From Actinoplanes oblitus (GTDB lineage Bacteria; Actinomycetota; Actinomycetes; Mycobacteriales; Micromonosporaceae): 64,000 nt of DNA. Where the stretch lies: contig NZ_CP126980.1 of the NCBI RefSeq assembly GCF_030252345.1, forward strand, positions 3,487,501 to 3,551,500. The letters are read 5' to 3'. Of the stretch, positions 8,553 through 16,683 are shown piece by piece. The first letter of the stretch is position 1, and the number at the start of each line of letters is the position of its first letter. The notes beneath the pieces are model-generated. The model worked only from the letters and a program-made list of their open reading frames with translations, did no database searches and was not told the origin of the DNA. The translations under genes were made by a program, and so were the position numbers.

Positions 8553-9475
8553 ACATCCTGCTCTGGCACGTCCACGGCTCCTGGACCACCTCGTTCGTCC
8601 AGGGCAAACATCGTTACCTGATCCCGGTCAACGACGCCCGCGACGAGTGGGGACGCGGCCGCGCCCGCACCTTCGACTGGCCGGACAGCGTCGAGGAACT
8701 GCCGCTCGACCAGATCCGGGACGCGGACGTGGCGATCGTCCAGCGGCCCGAGGAGATCGACCTGGTACCGCCAAGTCTTCCGGTGATCTACGTGGAGCAC
8801 AACACCCCCAAGGGGGACGTCCCGGACACCCGGCATCCGCTGGCCGACCGGGACGACGTGGTGATCGCCCACGTCACCCACTTCAACGAGCTGTTCTGGG
8901 ACTGCGGCTCGACCCGGACCACCGTCATCGAGCACGGCATCGTGGAGCCCAAGGCGCGCTGGACCGGCGAGCTGGAACGCCTCGCCATCGTCACGAACGA
9001 GCCGATCCGCCGCGGCCGGGTGACCGGGACCGATCTGTTCGGACGGTTCAGCCCGGTGGCGCCGCTCGACGTCTTCGGGATGGGCGTGGCCGGCCTGCGG
9101 AGCGAGCGGATCACCCCGTACGACGATCCGCCCCAGGCGGCGATGCACGAGCAGCTCGCCCAGCGCCGCGCCTACCTGCACCTGTGCCGCTGGACCTCGC
9201 TGGGCCTGAGCCTGATCGAGGCGATGCAGATGGGCATGCCGGTGATCGGCCTGGCCACCACCGAGGCGATCGCCGCGGTGCCACCGGACGCCGGCGTCCT
9301 GTCCACCCGGGTCGACACGCTGGTCGAGGCGGCCCAATGGCTGATCGACGAGCCCGAGGAGGCGCGCCGGATGGGCGAGCGCGCCCGCCGGACCGCCCTC
9401 GCCCGGTACGGCCTCGACCGTTTCCTCGCCGACTGGGATCACCTTCTGGAGGAGCACGCATGCGGATCGCGATGA
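8549..9475 (+). CDS. GT4-like glycosyltransferase
   Basis: A 308-residue protein starting at GTG 8549, overlapping the previous stop by 4 bases (GTGA). The start NILLWHVHGSW is followed by a region with HNTPKGD and by the C-terminal GT-B part: HLCRWTSLGLSLIEAMQMGMPVIGLATTEA (residues about 210-240), the EX7E-like motif of GT4 enzymes with Glu in LIEAM, and a final LxxRMGERAR helix. It is shorter than most GT4 enzymes (350-420), mainly in the N-terminal domain. The next gene overlaps its 3' end by 16 bases, implying translational coupling. It probably adds a hexose in the glycan pathway; the sugar is unknown. Confidence 0.8.
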   Translation: MNILLWHVHGSWTTSFVQGKHRYLIPVNDARDEWGRGRARTFDWPDSVEELPLDQIRDADVAIVQRPEEIDLVPPSLPVIYVEHNTPKGDVPDTRHPLADRDDVVIAHVTHFNELFWDCGSTRTTVIEHGIVEPKARWTGELERLAIVTNEPIRRGRVTGTDLFGRFSPVAPLDVFGMGVAGLRSERITPYDDPPQAAMHEQLAQRRAYLHLCRWTSLGLSLIEAMQMGMPVIGLATTEAIAAVPPDAGVLSTRVDTLVEAAQWLIDEPEEARRMGERARRTALARYGLDRFLADWDHLLEEHACGSR

Positions 9476-10659
9476 TCTCGGAACATGCCAGTCCGCTCGC
9501 CGCGCTCGGCGGGGTCGACGCCGGCGGCCAGAACACGCACGTCGCCGAACTGGCGGCGGCGCTCGCCGCGGAGGGCCACGAACTGCGCGTCTACACCCGG
9601 CGGGACAGCCCGGACCTGCCGACCGTGGTGCCGATGGGCGAGCGGATCGATGTGGTGCACGTGCCCGCCGGCCCGGCGTCGGTGCTGCCCAAGGACGAGC
9701 TGCTGCCGCACATGGGCGCGTTCGCCGAGTGGATGGCGGCGGACTGGCAGGACTTCGCGCCCACCGTGGCACATGCGCACTTCTGGATGAGCGGGCTGGC
9801 CGCCGTCACCGCCGCCCGGCGGTACCCGGTGCCGGTGGTGCAGACCTACCACGCGCTCGGTAGCGTCAAGAAACGCCACCAGGGCACGGCCGACACCAGC
9901 CCGCGCCACCGGGTCGGCTACGAACGGCAACTCGGCCGGGTCGTCGACCAGGTGATCGTGCAGTGCCAGGACGAGCTGCGCGAACTGGTGTTGCTCGGGG
10001 TCCCGCGGGCCCGGACGACGCTGGTCCCGTCCGGCGTGAACGTGGAACGCTTCCGCAAGGACGGTCCGGCGGCCGCCCGATCGGAGCGGCAACGGATCCT
10101 GAGCGTCGGACGGCTGGTGCCGCGCAAGGGCTTCGAGGAGCTGATCACGGCGCTGCCCGAGGTGCCCGGCGCGGAGCTGGTCATCGCCGGCGGACCGGAT
10201 CCGGCCCGGCTGGCCCTCGACGACTACGCGCAGCGGTTGCTCCACCTGGCCAAACAGTGCCGGGTCGACGACCGGGTCCGGCTGCTCGGCGCGGTGCCGT
10301 CGCACGAGATGCCGGACTGGTACCGCTCCGCCGACGTGGTGGCGGCCACCCCCTGGTACGAGCCGTTCGGGCTGACCCCGCTCGAGGCGATGGCCTGCGG
10401 GGTGCCGGTGGTGGCCACCGCCGTCGGCGGGCTCACCGACACCGTCGTCGACGGGGTCACCGGCGACCTGGTGCCACCGCACGACCCGCGCGGGTTGGGC
10501 CAGGCGCTGCGGCGGCTGCTCACCGACCGGAACCGGCGGCTCAGTTACGCGGCGGCGGCGGTGGACCGGGCCGTGCACGCGTACGCCTGGCCGCAGATCG
10601 CCACCCGGATGAGCGCGGTGTACGCGAGCGTGGCCTCGATCCCGGCGGTGGTGGCGTGA
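9460..10659 (+). CDS. GT4 glycosyltransferase (MshA/SPS-like)
   Basis: A 399-residue retaining GT-B glycosyltransferase. GGVDAGGQNTHVAELAAAL near residues 17-35 is the glycine-rich acceptor loop typical of MshA and sucrose-phosphate-synthase-like enzymes; HAHFWMSG, LVPSGVN, SVGRLVPRKG (residues about 208-218) and EPFGLTPLEAMACGVPVVA (EX7E, near 305-323) follow. ATG 9460 has GGAGGAGCAC-type Shine-Dalgarno sequence just upstream inside the preceding gene. The gene ends in TGATG with the GmhA start. MshA itself is unlikely because the neighbours are heptose-pathway enzymes rather than mycothiol genes; a glucosyl- or mannosyltransferase role in a surface glycan fits better. Confidence 0.87.
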   Translation: MRIAMISEHASPLAALGGVDAGGQNTHVAELAAALAAEGHELRVYTRRDSPDLPTVVPMGERIDVVHVPAGPASVLPKDELLPHMGAFAEWMAADWQDFAPTVAHAHFWMSGLAAVTAARRYPVPVVQTYHALGSVKKRHQGTADTSPRHRVGYERQLGRVVDQVIVQCQDELRELVLLGVPRARTTLVPSGVNVERFRKDGPAAARSERQRILSVGRLVPRKGFEELITALPEVPGAELVIAGGPDPARLALDDYAQRLLHLAKQCRVDDRVRLLGAVPSHEMPDWYRSADVVAATPWYEPFGLTPLEAMACGVPVVATAVGGLTDTVVDGVTGDLVPPHDPRGLGQALRRLLTDRNRRLSYAAAAVDRAVHAYAWPQIATRMSAVYASVASIPAVVA

Positions 10660-12731
10660 TGGACCCGATCGAGGCGCACCTGGCCGGGCTCGGCGCGGCG
10701 CTCGGGCCGTACCGGACGGTGGCCCCGCGACTCGCCGACTGGGGCGCCGAGCTGGCCTCGCACCTGTCCCGCGGCGGCCGGCTGCTGGTCGCCGGTAACG
10801 GCGGCAGCGCGGCCGAGGCGCAGCACCTGGCGGCCGAGCTGGTCGGGAAACTGCGCGAGGACCGGATGCCGCTGTCCGCGATAGCGCTCACCCCGGACTC
10901 GTCGGCGGTCACCGCGATCAGCAACGACTACGGGTTCGACGAGGTGTTCGCCAGGCAGGTGCGGGCGCACGGCCGGCCCGGCGACGTGCTGCTGGTGCTC
11001 TCCACCAGCGGCCGCAGCCCGAACCTGGTGGCGGCGGTACGGGCCGCCAAGGAGTGCGGGATGCGAAGCTGGGCGATGGTCGGCGCCGGCCCGAGCCCGG
11101 TCGGCGACGCCTGCGACGAGGTGCTGCACTGCCCGTCGCCGGACTCGCAGGTGGTTCAGGAGCTGCACCTGGTCTCCGTCCACCTGATGTGCGAATACCT
11201 GGACCTGGCCCTGGCGAAGCCGGACCATGCCCTCTCCACGCGCCAGGAAACGACGACGAAGGAGGCGACGACGGACGAGGAGGAGCACGTGTCGAAGCCA
11301 CTGCTGGTCGTCGTCGGCGACACCCTGCTGGACCGGGACGTCGACGGCGAGGTGCACCGGATCGCGCCGGACGCCCCGGCGCCGGTCCTCGACGAGCGGG
11401 CGGTCCGGGAACGACCCGGCGGCGCCGGCCTGGCCGCCCTGCTGGCGGCCGGCTCGGCGGACTGCGACGTCGCGCTGGTCACGGCGCTGGCCGCGGACGC
11501 CGACGGGGCGGCGCTGAGCGAGATGCTCACGGCGGCCGGCGTCACGACGTACGCTCTGCCGCTGCCCGGCGCGACCCCGCAGAAGATCCGGCTCCGGGCC
11601 CGCGGCCAGGTGCTGCTGCGCCTGGACCGGGGCGGTGCCGCCCAGCCACCCGGCGACGCGCCGGACGGCCTGCTCGACGTGCTCGGCACGGCCACCGCGA
11701 TCCTGGTCAGCGACTACGGCCGGGGCGTCGCGGCGCACCCGGCGGTGCGGGCCGCGCTGGAGAAGGCGTCCGCCCCGATCGTCTGGGACCCGCACCCGAA
11801 CGGGCCGCCGCCGGTGCCCGGGGTCGCGCTCGTCACCCCGAACCTGGCCGAGGCCGTCAAGGTCACCGGGGACGCCGCCCACGGCACGACGCTGAGCACC
11901 GCGCAGCGGACCGGGCACCGCCTGAAGGACCGGTGGCGGGCCCGCGCGGTGGCTGTCACCTGCGGGTCCGACGGGGCGGTCCTGTGCCAGGCCGGTCCGA
12001 CGCCGCTGGTCGTGCCGGCCGGCGCGGACGCGGGCGAGGCGGACACCTGCGGGGCCGGTGACCGGTTCGCGGCCGCGGCGGCGCTGTCGCTGGCCGGCGG
12101 GTCGCTGGTGTCCGAGGCGGTGCAGGACGCGGTCGCCGCGGCGACGTCCTATGTCCGCACCGGCGGGGTGACCGCGGCGCTGGCCCGGCCCGCCGCGGAG
12201 CCCGCCGTGGCGGCCCCCGGCGGGACCACCGCGGGCGAGGAGCGGATCGGCGCCGACGCGGCCGGCCGACTGGCCGCCGAGGTGCGCGAGCGCAACGGCG
12301 TGGTGGTCGCCACGGGCGGCTGCTTCGACCTGCTGCACACCGGGCACCTGGCCACCCTGCGCGCCGCCCGCCAGCTCGGCGACTGCCTGATCGTGTGCCT
12401 GAACAGCGACGACTCGGTGCGCGGGCTGAAGGGACCGGACCGGCCGCTGAACTCGCAGGCCGACCGGGCCCGGCTGCTCGCCGCGCTGGACTGCGTGGAC
12501 GCCGTGGTCGTCTTCGACGAGCCGACGCCGGAGGCGGTGCTGTCCTGGCTGCGCCCGGACGTCTGGGTCAAGGGCGGCGACTACGCCGACGGCGGGCCCA
12601 CGCTGCCCGAGGCGGAGCTGGTCAAACGCTGGAACGGCCAGACCGTGATCGTGCCGTACCTGGACGGCCGCTCCACCACCCAGACGATCGCCGCGGCGCG
12701 GGTCGCCGCGACCACCAACAGCGGGAGGTAA
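10659..12731 (+). CDS. GmhA isomerase fused in frame to HldE kinase/nucleotidyltransferase
   Basis: One open frame of 690 codons holds three enzymes of ADP-heptose synthesis. Residues 1-190 are a SIS-fold sedoheptulose-7-phosphate isomerase (GmhA) with GNGGSAAEAQH, STSGRSPN and the four zinc ligands expected from E. coli GmhA: His56, Glu60, Gln167 and His175. After a charged linker (191-210), residues about 214-515 are a PfkB-type heptose-7-phosphate kinase, with GDTLLDRD and the catalytic Asp468 in DTCGAGD. Residues about 545-685 are the cytidylyltransferase-like domain with HTGH at 560-563, which in HldE makes the ADP-heptose. All key residues are present. No stop separates GmhA from HldE, but GTG 11289 (Val211) has a perfect Shine-Dalgarno sequence, so a separate HldE product may also be made. 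Confidence 0.88.
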   Translation: MDPIEAHLAGLGAALGPYRTVAPRLADWGAELASHLSRGGRLLVAGNGGSAAEAQHLAAELVGKLREDRMPLSAIALTPDSSAVTAISNDYGFDEVFARQVRAHGRPGDVLLVLSTSGRSPNLVAAVRAAKECGMRSWAMVGAGPSPVGDACDEVLHCPSPDSQVVQELHLVSVHLMCEYLDLALAKPDHALSTRQETTTKEATTDEEEHVSKPLLVVVGDTLLDRDVDGEVHRIAPDAPAPVLDERAVRERPGGAGLAALLAAGSADCDVALVTALAADADGAALSEMLTAAGVTTYALPLPGATPQKIRLRARGQVLLRLDRGGAAQPPGDAPDGLLDVLGTATAILVSDYGRGVAAHPAVRAALEKASAPIVWDPHPNGPPPVPGVALVTPNLAEAVKVTGDAAHGTTLSTAQRTGHRLKDRWRARAVAVTCGSDGAVLCQAGPTPLVVPAGADAGEADTCGAGDRFAAAAALSLAGGSLVSEAVQDAVAAATSYVRTGGVTAALARPAAEPAVAAPGGTTAGEERIGADAAGRLAAEVRERNGVVVATGGCFDLLHTGHLATLRAARQLGDCLIVCLNSDDSVRGLKGPDRPLNSQADRARLLAALDCVDAVVVFDEPTPEAVLSWLRPDVWVKGGDYADGGPTLPEAELVKRWNGQTVIVPYLDGRSTTQTIAAARVAATTNSGR
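11278..11291 (+). promoter_or_regulatory. Internal ribosome binding site and GTG start of the HldE part
   Basis: AGGAGGAG (11278-11285) lies 5 bases before GTG 11289, measured from AGGAGG, an ideal actinobacterial start signal. A second AAGGAGG lies about 30 bases upstream. The GTG is in frame with the GmhA domain and falls exactly where the HldE kinase fold begins. This suggests that HldE was, and perhaps still is, translated independently. Confidence 0.6.
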
Positions 12732-12738
12732 CGACAGC

Positions 12739-13422
12739 ATGGACGCAGTCATCATCACCGGGGGATCGAGCGGGCTCGGGGCCGCTGTCGCCGACAACGT
12801 GATCAAGGCGGGCGGGCGGCCGTTCGTCATCGACAGGCAGAAGCCGGCCCGCGACGACGTGCCGTGGATCGAGTGCGACCTGGCCGACACCCGGGCCGCC
12901 GAGCAGGCCACCCGCAAGGCGATCGAGATGGCCGGCGGCCGGGTCGACGGGGTGGTCACGGCGGCCGGGTTCGACGTGCCGGGCTCGCTCGGTGACGTAC
13001 CGGGGGAGGTGTGGGACCGGATCGTCGCGGTGGACCTGCTGGCCACGGCGGCGGTGGTGCGGGCCGCGCTGCCGGAGCTGAGGGAGTCGCACGGCGGCGT
13101 GGTCACCATCGCGTCCACGCTGGGGATCAAGGCGGTGGCGGACGCGACGGCGTACTGCGCGGCCAAGTTCGGGGTGGTCGGCTTCACCCGGGCCCTCGCG
13201 GCCGAGCTGGCCGGGGAGGTCGGCGTCACGCTGATCATCCCGGGCGGGATGCGGACGAAGTTCTTCGACGAGCGGGAGGACCGGTACAAGCCCGGGCCGG
13301 ACGCGAAGCTCAACGACCCGTGCCACGTGGCCGACGCGATCCTGTTCGCGTTGCGGCAGCCCGCCGGGTGCGCGGTGCGCGAGCTGGTCATCGCGGGGGA
13401 GACGGAGACGTCGTACCCGTGA
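12739..13422 (+). CDS. Short-chain dehydrogenase/reductase in the heptose operon
   Basis: A 227-residue classical SDR, 7 bases after the HldE stop. TGGSSGLG (residues 7-14) is the NAD(P)-binding loop, VTAAG is the NNAG-equivalent, and Tyr139/Lys143 in YCAAK form the catalytic pair with Ser in TIAST. It is too short to be the canonical ADP-heptose 6-epimerase HldD, which is an extended SDR of about 310 residues, and no HldD is visible nearby. It could oxidise, reduce or epimerise a sugar intermediate or act on the sugar-linked aglycone. The following GT9 gene begins inside its stop (GTGA), so both are translated together. Confidence 0.85.
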   Translation: MDAVIITGGSSGLGAAVADNVIKAGGRPFVIDRQKPARDDVPWIECDLADTRAAEQATRKAIEMAGGRVDGVVTAAGFDVPGSLGDVPGEVWDRIVAVDLLATAAVVRAALPELRESHGGVVTIASTLGIKAVADATAYCAAKFGVVGFTRALAAELAGEVGVTLIIPGGMRTKFFDEREDRYKPGPDAKLNDPCHVADAILFALRQPAGCAVRELVIAGETETSYP

Positions 13423-14357
13423 TCCTGGTCCTGCGCGCGCTCGGGGTGGGCGATCTCGCGACCGGGGTGCCGGCGCTGCGTGCCCTGCGGGCCGCGTTCC
13501 CCGGCGACGAGCTGGTGCTCGCCGCACCGACCTGGCTGACGCCGCTGATCGACCTGATCGGCGGCGTCGACCGCGTCCTGCCCACCGACGGCCTCGGTGG
13601 TCCGGCACAGGACTGGCTCGCCGGCAGCCCGCCGAAGCTGGCGGTCAACCTGCACGGCAGCGGCCCGGAATCGCATCGACTGCTGCTCGGGACCCGCCCG
13701 GCGCGCCTCTGGGCCTTCCGCAACGCCGCGGCGGGTCATCTCGACGGACCGGAGTGGTCGGACGACGAGCACGAGGTCCGCCGCTGGTGCCGGCTGCTGC
13801 GCCACTATCGGATCGACGCCGACGAGTCCGACCTGAGACTCGAAACCCGATCCGGGTACGCCCGGAGCGGCGTCACCATCGTGCACCCGGGAGCGAAGTC
13901 CCCGTCGCGCCGCTGGCCACCGGAGCGGTATGCCGAGGTGGCGCGCCGCCTGGAGGACACCGGCCACCACGTCGTGATCACCGGCAGTCCCGCCGAACGC
14001 GACCTCACCGCCAAGGTCGCCGCCGACGCCGGCCTCGGCCCGGAGGCGCTGCCCGGCACCGATCTGGCCGCGCTGGCCGGTCTGATCGCCGGCGCCCGCC
14101 TCCTGATCAGCGGCGACACCGGGGTGTCGCACCTGGCCACCGCGTTCGGGACCCCGTCGGTGACCCTCTTCGGCCCGATGTCCCCGGCCCGCTGGGGGCC
14201 GCCGCCGGACCGCCCGCGGCACCGCGTCATCTGGCACGGCACGCGCAGCGAGCGCGGCGACGACCCCGGCCCGGACGTGCACCCGGCCCTGCTCGCGGTG
14301 ACGGTGGAGGAAACCCTCGCCGCCGCCGGGCAGGCGCTGGCCTCGGCGCGCTGCTGA
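13419..14357 (+). CDS. GT9 (ADP-heptose-type) glycosyltransferase
   Basis: A 312-residue stand-alone GT9 enzyme starting at GTG 13419, overlapping the SDR stop by 4 bases. VLRALGVGDLATGVPALRAL at the N-terminus is the WaaC/WaaF-like acceptor loop; VHPGAKSPSRRWPPERYAEVA (near residue 150) and SGDTGVSHLATAFGTPSVTLFGP (near 228) are the donor-binding motifs. It is the second GT9 domain of the operon, so at least two heptose-like transfers may occur. It is the last gene; the next start is 107 bases on and appears to have its own promoter. Confidence 0.87.
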   Translation: MILVLRALGVGDLATGVPALRALRAAFPGDELVLAAPTWLTPLIDLIGGVDRVLPTDGLGGPAQDWLAGSPPKLAVNLHGSGPESHRLLLGTRPARLWAFRNAAAGHLDGPEWSDDEHEVRRWCRLLRHYRIDADESDLRLETRSGYARSGVTIVHPGAKSPSRRWPPERYAEVARRLEDTGHHVVITGSPAERDLTAKVAADAGLGPEALPGTDLAALAGLIAGARLLISGDTGVSHLATAFGTPSVTLFGPMSPARWGPPPDRPRHRVIWHGTRSERGDDPGPDVHPALLAVTVEETLAAAGQALASARC

Positions 14358-14463
14358 CCGGCGGCCGACCGGACCCGCGTGAACGAGTCTTTGATCGTCG
14401 CCTTTCCGGATCTTGGCCGGATTTCGATCCGGGGGCGCGGGCTGCGGCATTAGCCTTCTTGGC

Positions 14464-16236
14464 ATGCCTGAGGATGCCGGCGCGCGGACCGGGCATGTGA
14501 TCGTGTGCGGGCTCGACGACGTCGGGCTGCGGACCGTCGAGCAGCTCTACCACGCGGGCGTGCGGGTGGTCGTGGTGGAGGACGACGCCGACCCGCGGCT
14601 GGTCCGGGTGGTGCGCGGCTGGGGCGTGCCGGTCGTCGTCGGGAGTCCGCGCCTGCTGGAGACCCTCGACGAGGCGGGCCTGCCCGAGGCGGTGGCGGTG
14701 ATCTGCGTGCTCGCCGACGACCTGCACACGCTCGAGGCGGCGCTGCTGATGCGCGAGCGGCGGCCCGAGGTCCGGGTGGTGGTGCAGCTGCGGAATCCGG
14801 CGGTCGGCCGGGCCCTCGGCGACCTGCAGATCAGCGTGCTGGACGTGGCCGGGCTGTCCGCGCCGTCGGTGGTCGAGGCGTGCCTGCGGACCGGGTCGCA
14901 CGAGCTCGACCTGGACGGGAACAGGTTCGTCGCGGCCCAGGTCGTCATCGACTTCACCGGGACGCTGCGCTCGCACTACGGATCGCTGGCCCCGCTCGCG
15001 CTCAGCCCCGGTGACGGCGGTGAGGTGGTCATCTCGCCGGGTCGTGACCATCAGGTGCGGCCCGGCGACCAGGTGACCCTGCTCGGCACGCCGGAGGAGC
15101 TGGCCGCGGCCGGGGTGATCGGCACCGACGGTGACGCCTCGGAGGCTGGGCCGGCAGGGGTGTCGCGGTCGCTGCGGCTGGCCGGGTCGGTGCTGCGGGC
15201 GATGGACCGCCGGATCGCGTACGCCCTGATCGCCCTGCTCCTGCTGCTGAACATGTCGATCCTGGTGCTCCAGCTCGGCTACCGCGAGCCGGACGGCACC
15301 CGGATGACGCTGCTCGACGCGGTGTACTTCTCGGTCGAGTCGATCGCCACCGTCGGTTACGGCGACTTCAACTTCCGCCACCAGGAACCCTGGCTGCGGA
15401 TCTTCGCGATCGGCCTGATGATCCTCGGCGCCTGCTTCGCCGCCACCTTCATCGCCCTGCTCACCAACGTGCTGGTCTCCATCAAGATCCAGGAGGCGCT
15501 CGGCAACCGCCTGCTCGACCGGCTCACCGACCACGTGGTGGTGGTCGGCATCGGCTCGGTCGGGGTACGCGTGGTGGAACGGCTGCGCGCCACCGGCACC
15601 GAGGTCGTGGTGATCGAATCCGACGAGAACAACCGCTATCTGGACGAGGTGCGCGAGAGCGGGGTCCCGGTGCTCGTCGCGGACGCCACCCTGCCTCGCA
15701 CCCTGGACCGGGTGCAGCTCGCCTCGGCCCGGGCGGTCGCCGTGCTGACCAGCGACGACCTGGTCAACCTGGAGACCGGCCTGGCGGTCCGGGACCGGCT
15801 GGGCGAACGGTGGGGCCGGGTGCCGGTGGTGCTGCGGCTGTTCGACCGGACGCTGGCCACCACGGTCGAGCGCACCTTCGGTCTCGGGCTGGCACGGTCG
15901 ACCGCCGCGCTGGCCGCGCCGTGGTTCGTCGGGGCGGCGCTGGGCCTCGACGTGCTGGCCACGTTCTACGTCGGGTCGCGGCTGATGCTGGTCGGGCGGC
16001 TGACCGTGGCGGCGACCGGCGGGCTGGACGGGCTGGCGATGCGTGACCTGTCGGCGCGCATCCGGGTGGTCGCGATCCGGCGCGGCGCGATCCTGGAGCA
16101 CCCGCCGCGCCGGGACACCCGGTTCGCGGCGGGCGACGAGGCCTACCTGATCGGGCCCTACGAGGAGCTGTTGCAGGTGCTGCGCCGCGACGCCGCCGAC
16201 CTCAGGCGTGGTGGCCCACCTGCTGGAGAACGCTGA
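14464..16236 (+). CDS. Potassium channel with N- and C-terminal RCK domains
   Basis: A 590-residue membrane protein. Residues 12-140 are a TrkA-N/RCK Rossmann domain (HVIVCGLDDVGLRTVEQL), followed by a TrkA-C-like part to about 220. A 2-TM pore domain follows (first helix about 255-275, selectivity filter TVGYGD at 296-301, second helix about 315-340). A second RCK domain starts with HVVVVGIGSVGVRVVERL near residue 357. Such channels pass K+ under control of a bound ligand. An RCK domain in front of the pore is unusual; MthK-type channels have it only after the pore. ATG 14464 lies 7 bases after a TAGCCT -10-like box, suggesting a leaderless mRNA. The 3' end overlaps the convergent SnoaL gene by 35 bases. 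Confidence 0.85.
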   Translation: MPEDAGARTGHVIVCGLDDVGLRTVEQLYHAGVRVVVVEDDADPRLVRVVRGWGVPVVVGSPRLLETLDEAGLPEAVAVICVLADDLHTLEAALLMRERRPEVRVVVQLRNPAVGRALGDLQISVLDVAGLSAPSVVEACLRTGSHELDLDGNRFVAAQVVIDFTGTLRSHYGSLAPLALSPGDGGEVVISPGRDHQVRPGDQVTLLGTPEELAAAGVIGTDGDASEAGPAGVSRSLRLAGSVLRAMDRRIAYALIALLLLLNMSILVLQLGYREPDGTRMTLLDAVYFSVESIATVGYGDFNFRHQEPWLRIFAIGLMILGACFAATFIALLTNVLVSIKIQEALGNRLLDRLTDHVVVVGIGSVGVRVVERLRATGTEVVVIESDENNRYLDEVRESGVPVLVADATLPRTLDRVQLASARAVAVLTSDDLVNLETGLAVRDRLGERWGRVPVVLRLFDRTLATTVERTFGLGLARSTAALAAPWFVGAALGLDVLATFYVGSRLMLVGRLTVAATGGLDGLAMRDLSARIRVVAIRRGAILEHPPRRDTRFAAGDEAYLIGPYEELLQVLRRDAADLRRGGPPAGER

Positions 16237-16618
16237 GCCGGTCCGGCACACCCCAGTGCTCCACCATCCGGCCGTCCACGAACCGGGCCACGTCGATCAC
16301 GTCGATGCTGACGGGCCGGCCGGTCGGCGGATGCCCGAACTGGCCGGTGCCGCTGTCGGTGCCCCGGGCGCGGACCCGCATCCACACCTTGTCGCCCTCC
16401 CGGGTCGCGTCCTCCACGGTGTACCGCAGGTCCGGCAGGCCGGCCCGGAGCATCCGGACGAACTGCTTGAACTGCTCCCGGGTGACGACTCGCCCCGGGC
16501 TGCCGTCCGGAGCGAACTGGTGGTCGATGATCTCGTCCGCGACCAGCCGGTCGGCGGCGTCGAGATCACCCTTGCTGAAAACCTCGTCGAAGAGCTGGGT
16601 GAACGCCTCGATGCTCAT
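16202..16618 (-). CDS. SnoaL-like ester cyclase-family protein
   Basis: A 138-residue alpha+beta-barrel protein of the NTF2/SnoaL superfamily. The start IEAFTQLFDEVFSKGDLDAADRLVA and the segments EIIDHQF, GLPDLRYTVED and MVEHWGVPD are characteristic of stand-alone ester-cyclase-like members, usually of unknown substrate. ATG 16618 has GGAGAGGTG 5-12 bases upstream. It is divergent from the TetR regulator at 16684 with a palindromic operator between them, so it is probably that regulator's target. Its 3' end overlaps the potassium channel gene. Confidence 0.82.
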   Translation of the reverse strand: MSIEAFTQLFDEVFSKGDLDAADRLVADEIIDHQFAPDGSPGRVVTREQFKQFVRMLRAGLPDLRYTVEDATREGDKVWMRVRARGTDSGTGQFGHPPTGRPVSIDVIDVARFVDGRMVEHWGVPDRLSVLQQVGHHA

Positions 16619-16641
16619 GTCGGCACCTCTCCATTTTTTGG

Positions 16642-16658
16642 GTAGAGCAACGCTCTAC
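16642..16658. promoter_or_regulatory. Probable TetR operator
   Basis: Perfect inverted repeat GTAGAGC-AAC-GCTCTAC in the 65-base gap between the SnoaL-like gene and the divergent TetR gene. It is placed to control both promoters; a -10-like TACACT (16672-16677) follows on the plus strand. The link to the adjacent TetR is inferred from position. Confidence 0.65.
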
Positions 16659-16683
16659 TCAACATGGTGCCTACACTCTCCCG

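Noticed and set aside
9460..10659. mshA (mycothiol pathway)
   Set aside because: The fold and acceptor loop fit, but operon context is heptose/glycan synthesis, and several GT4 families share these motifs.
10545..14465. A 1306-codon minus-strand ORF opposite the heptose operon
   Set aside because: It mirrors several plus-strand genes with clear catalytic motifs and has only low-complexity Arg/Gly/Pro sequence; a shadow of GC-biased codons.
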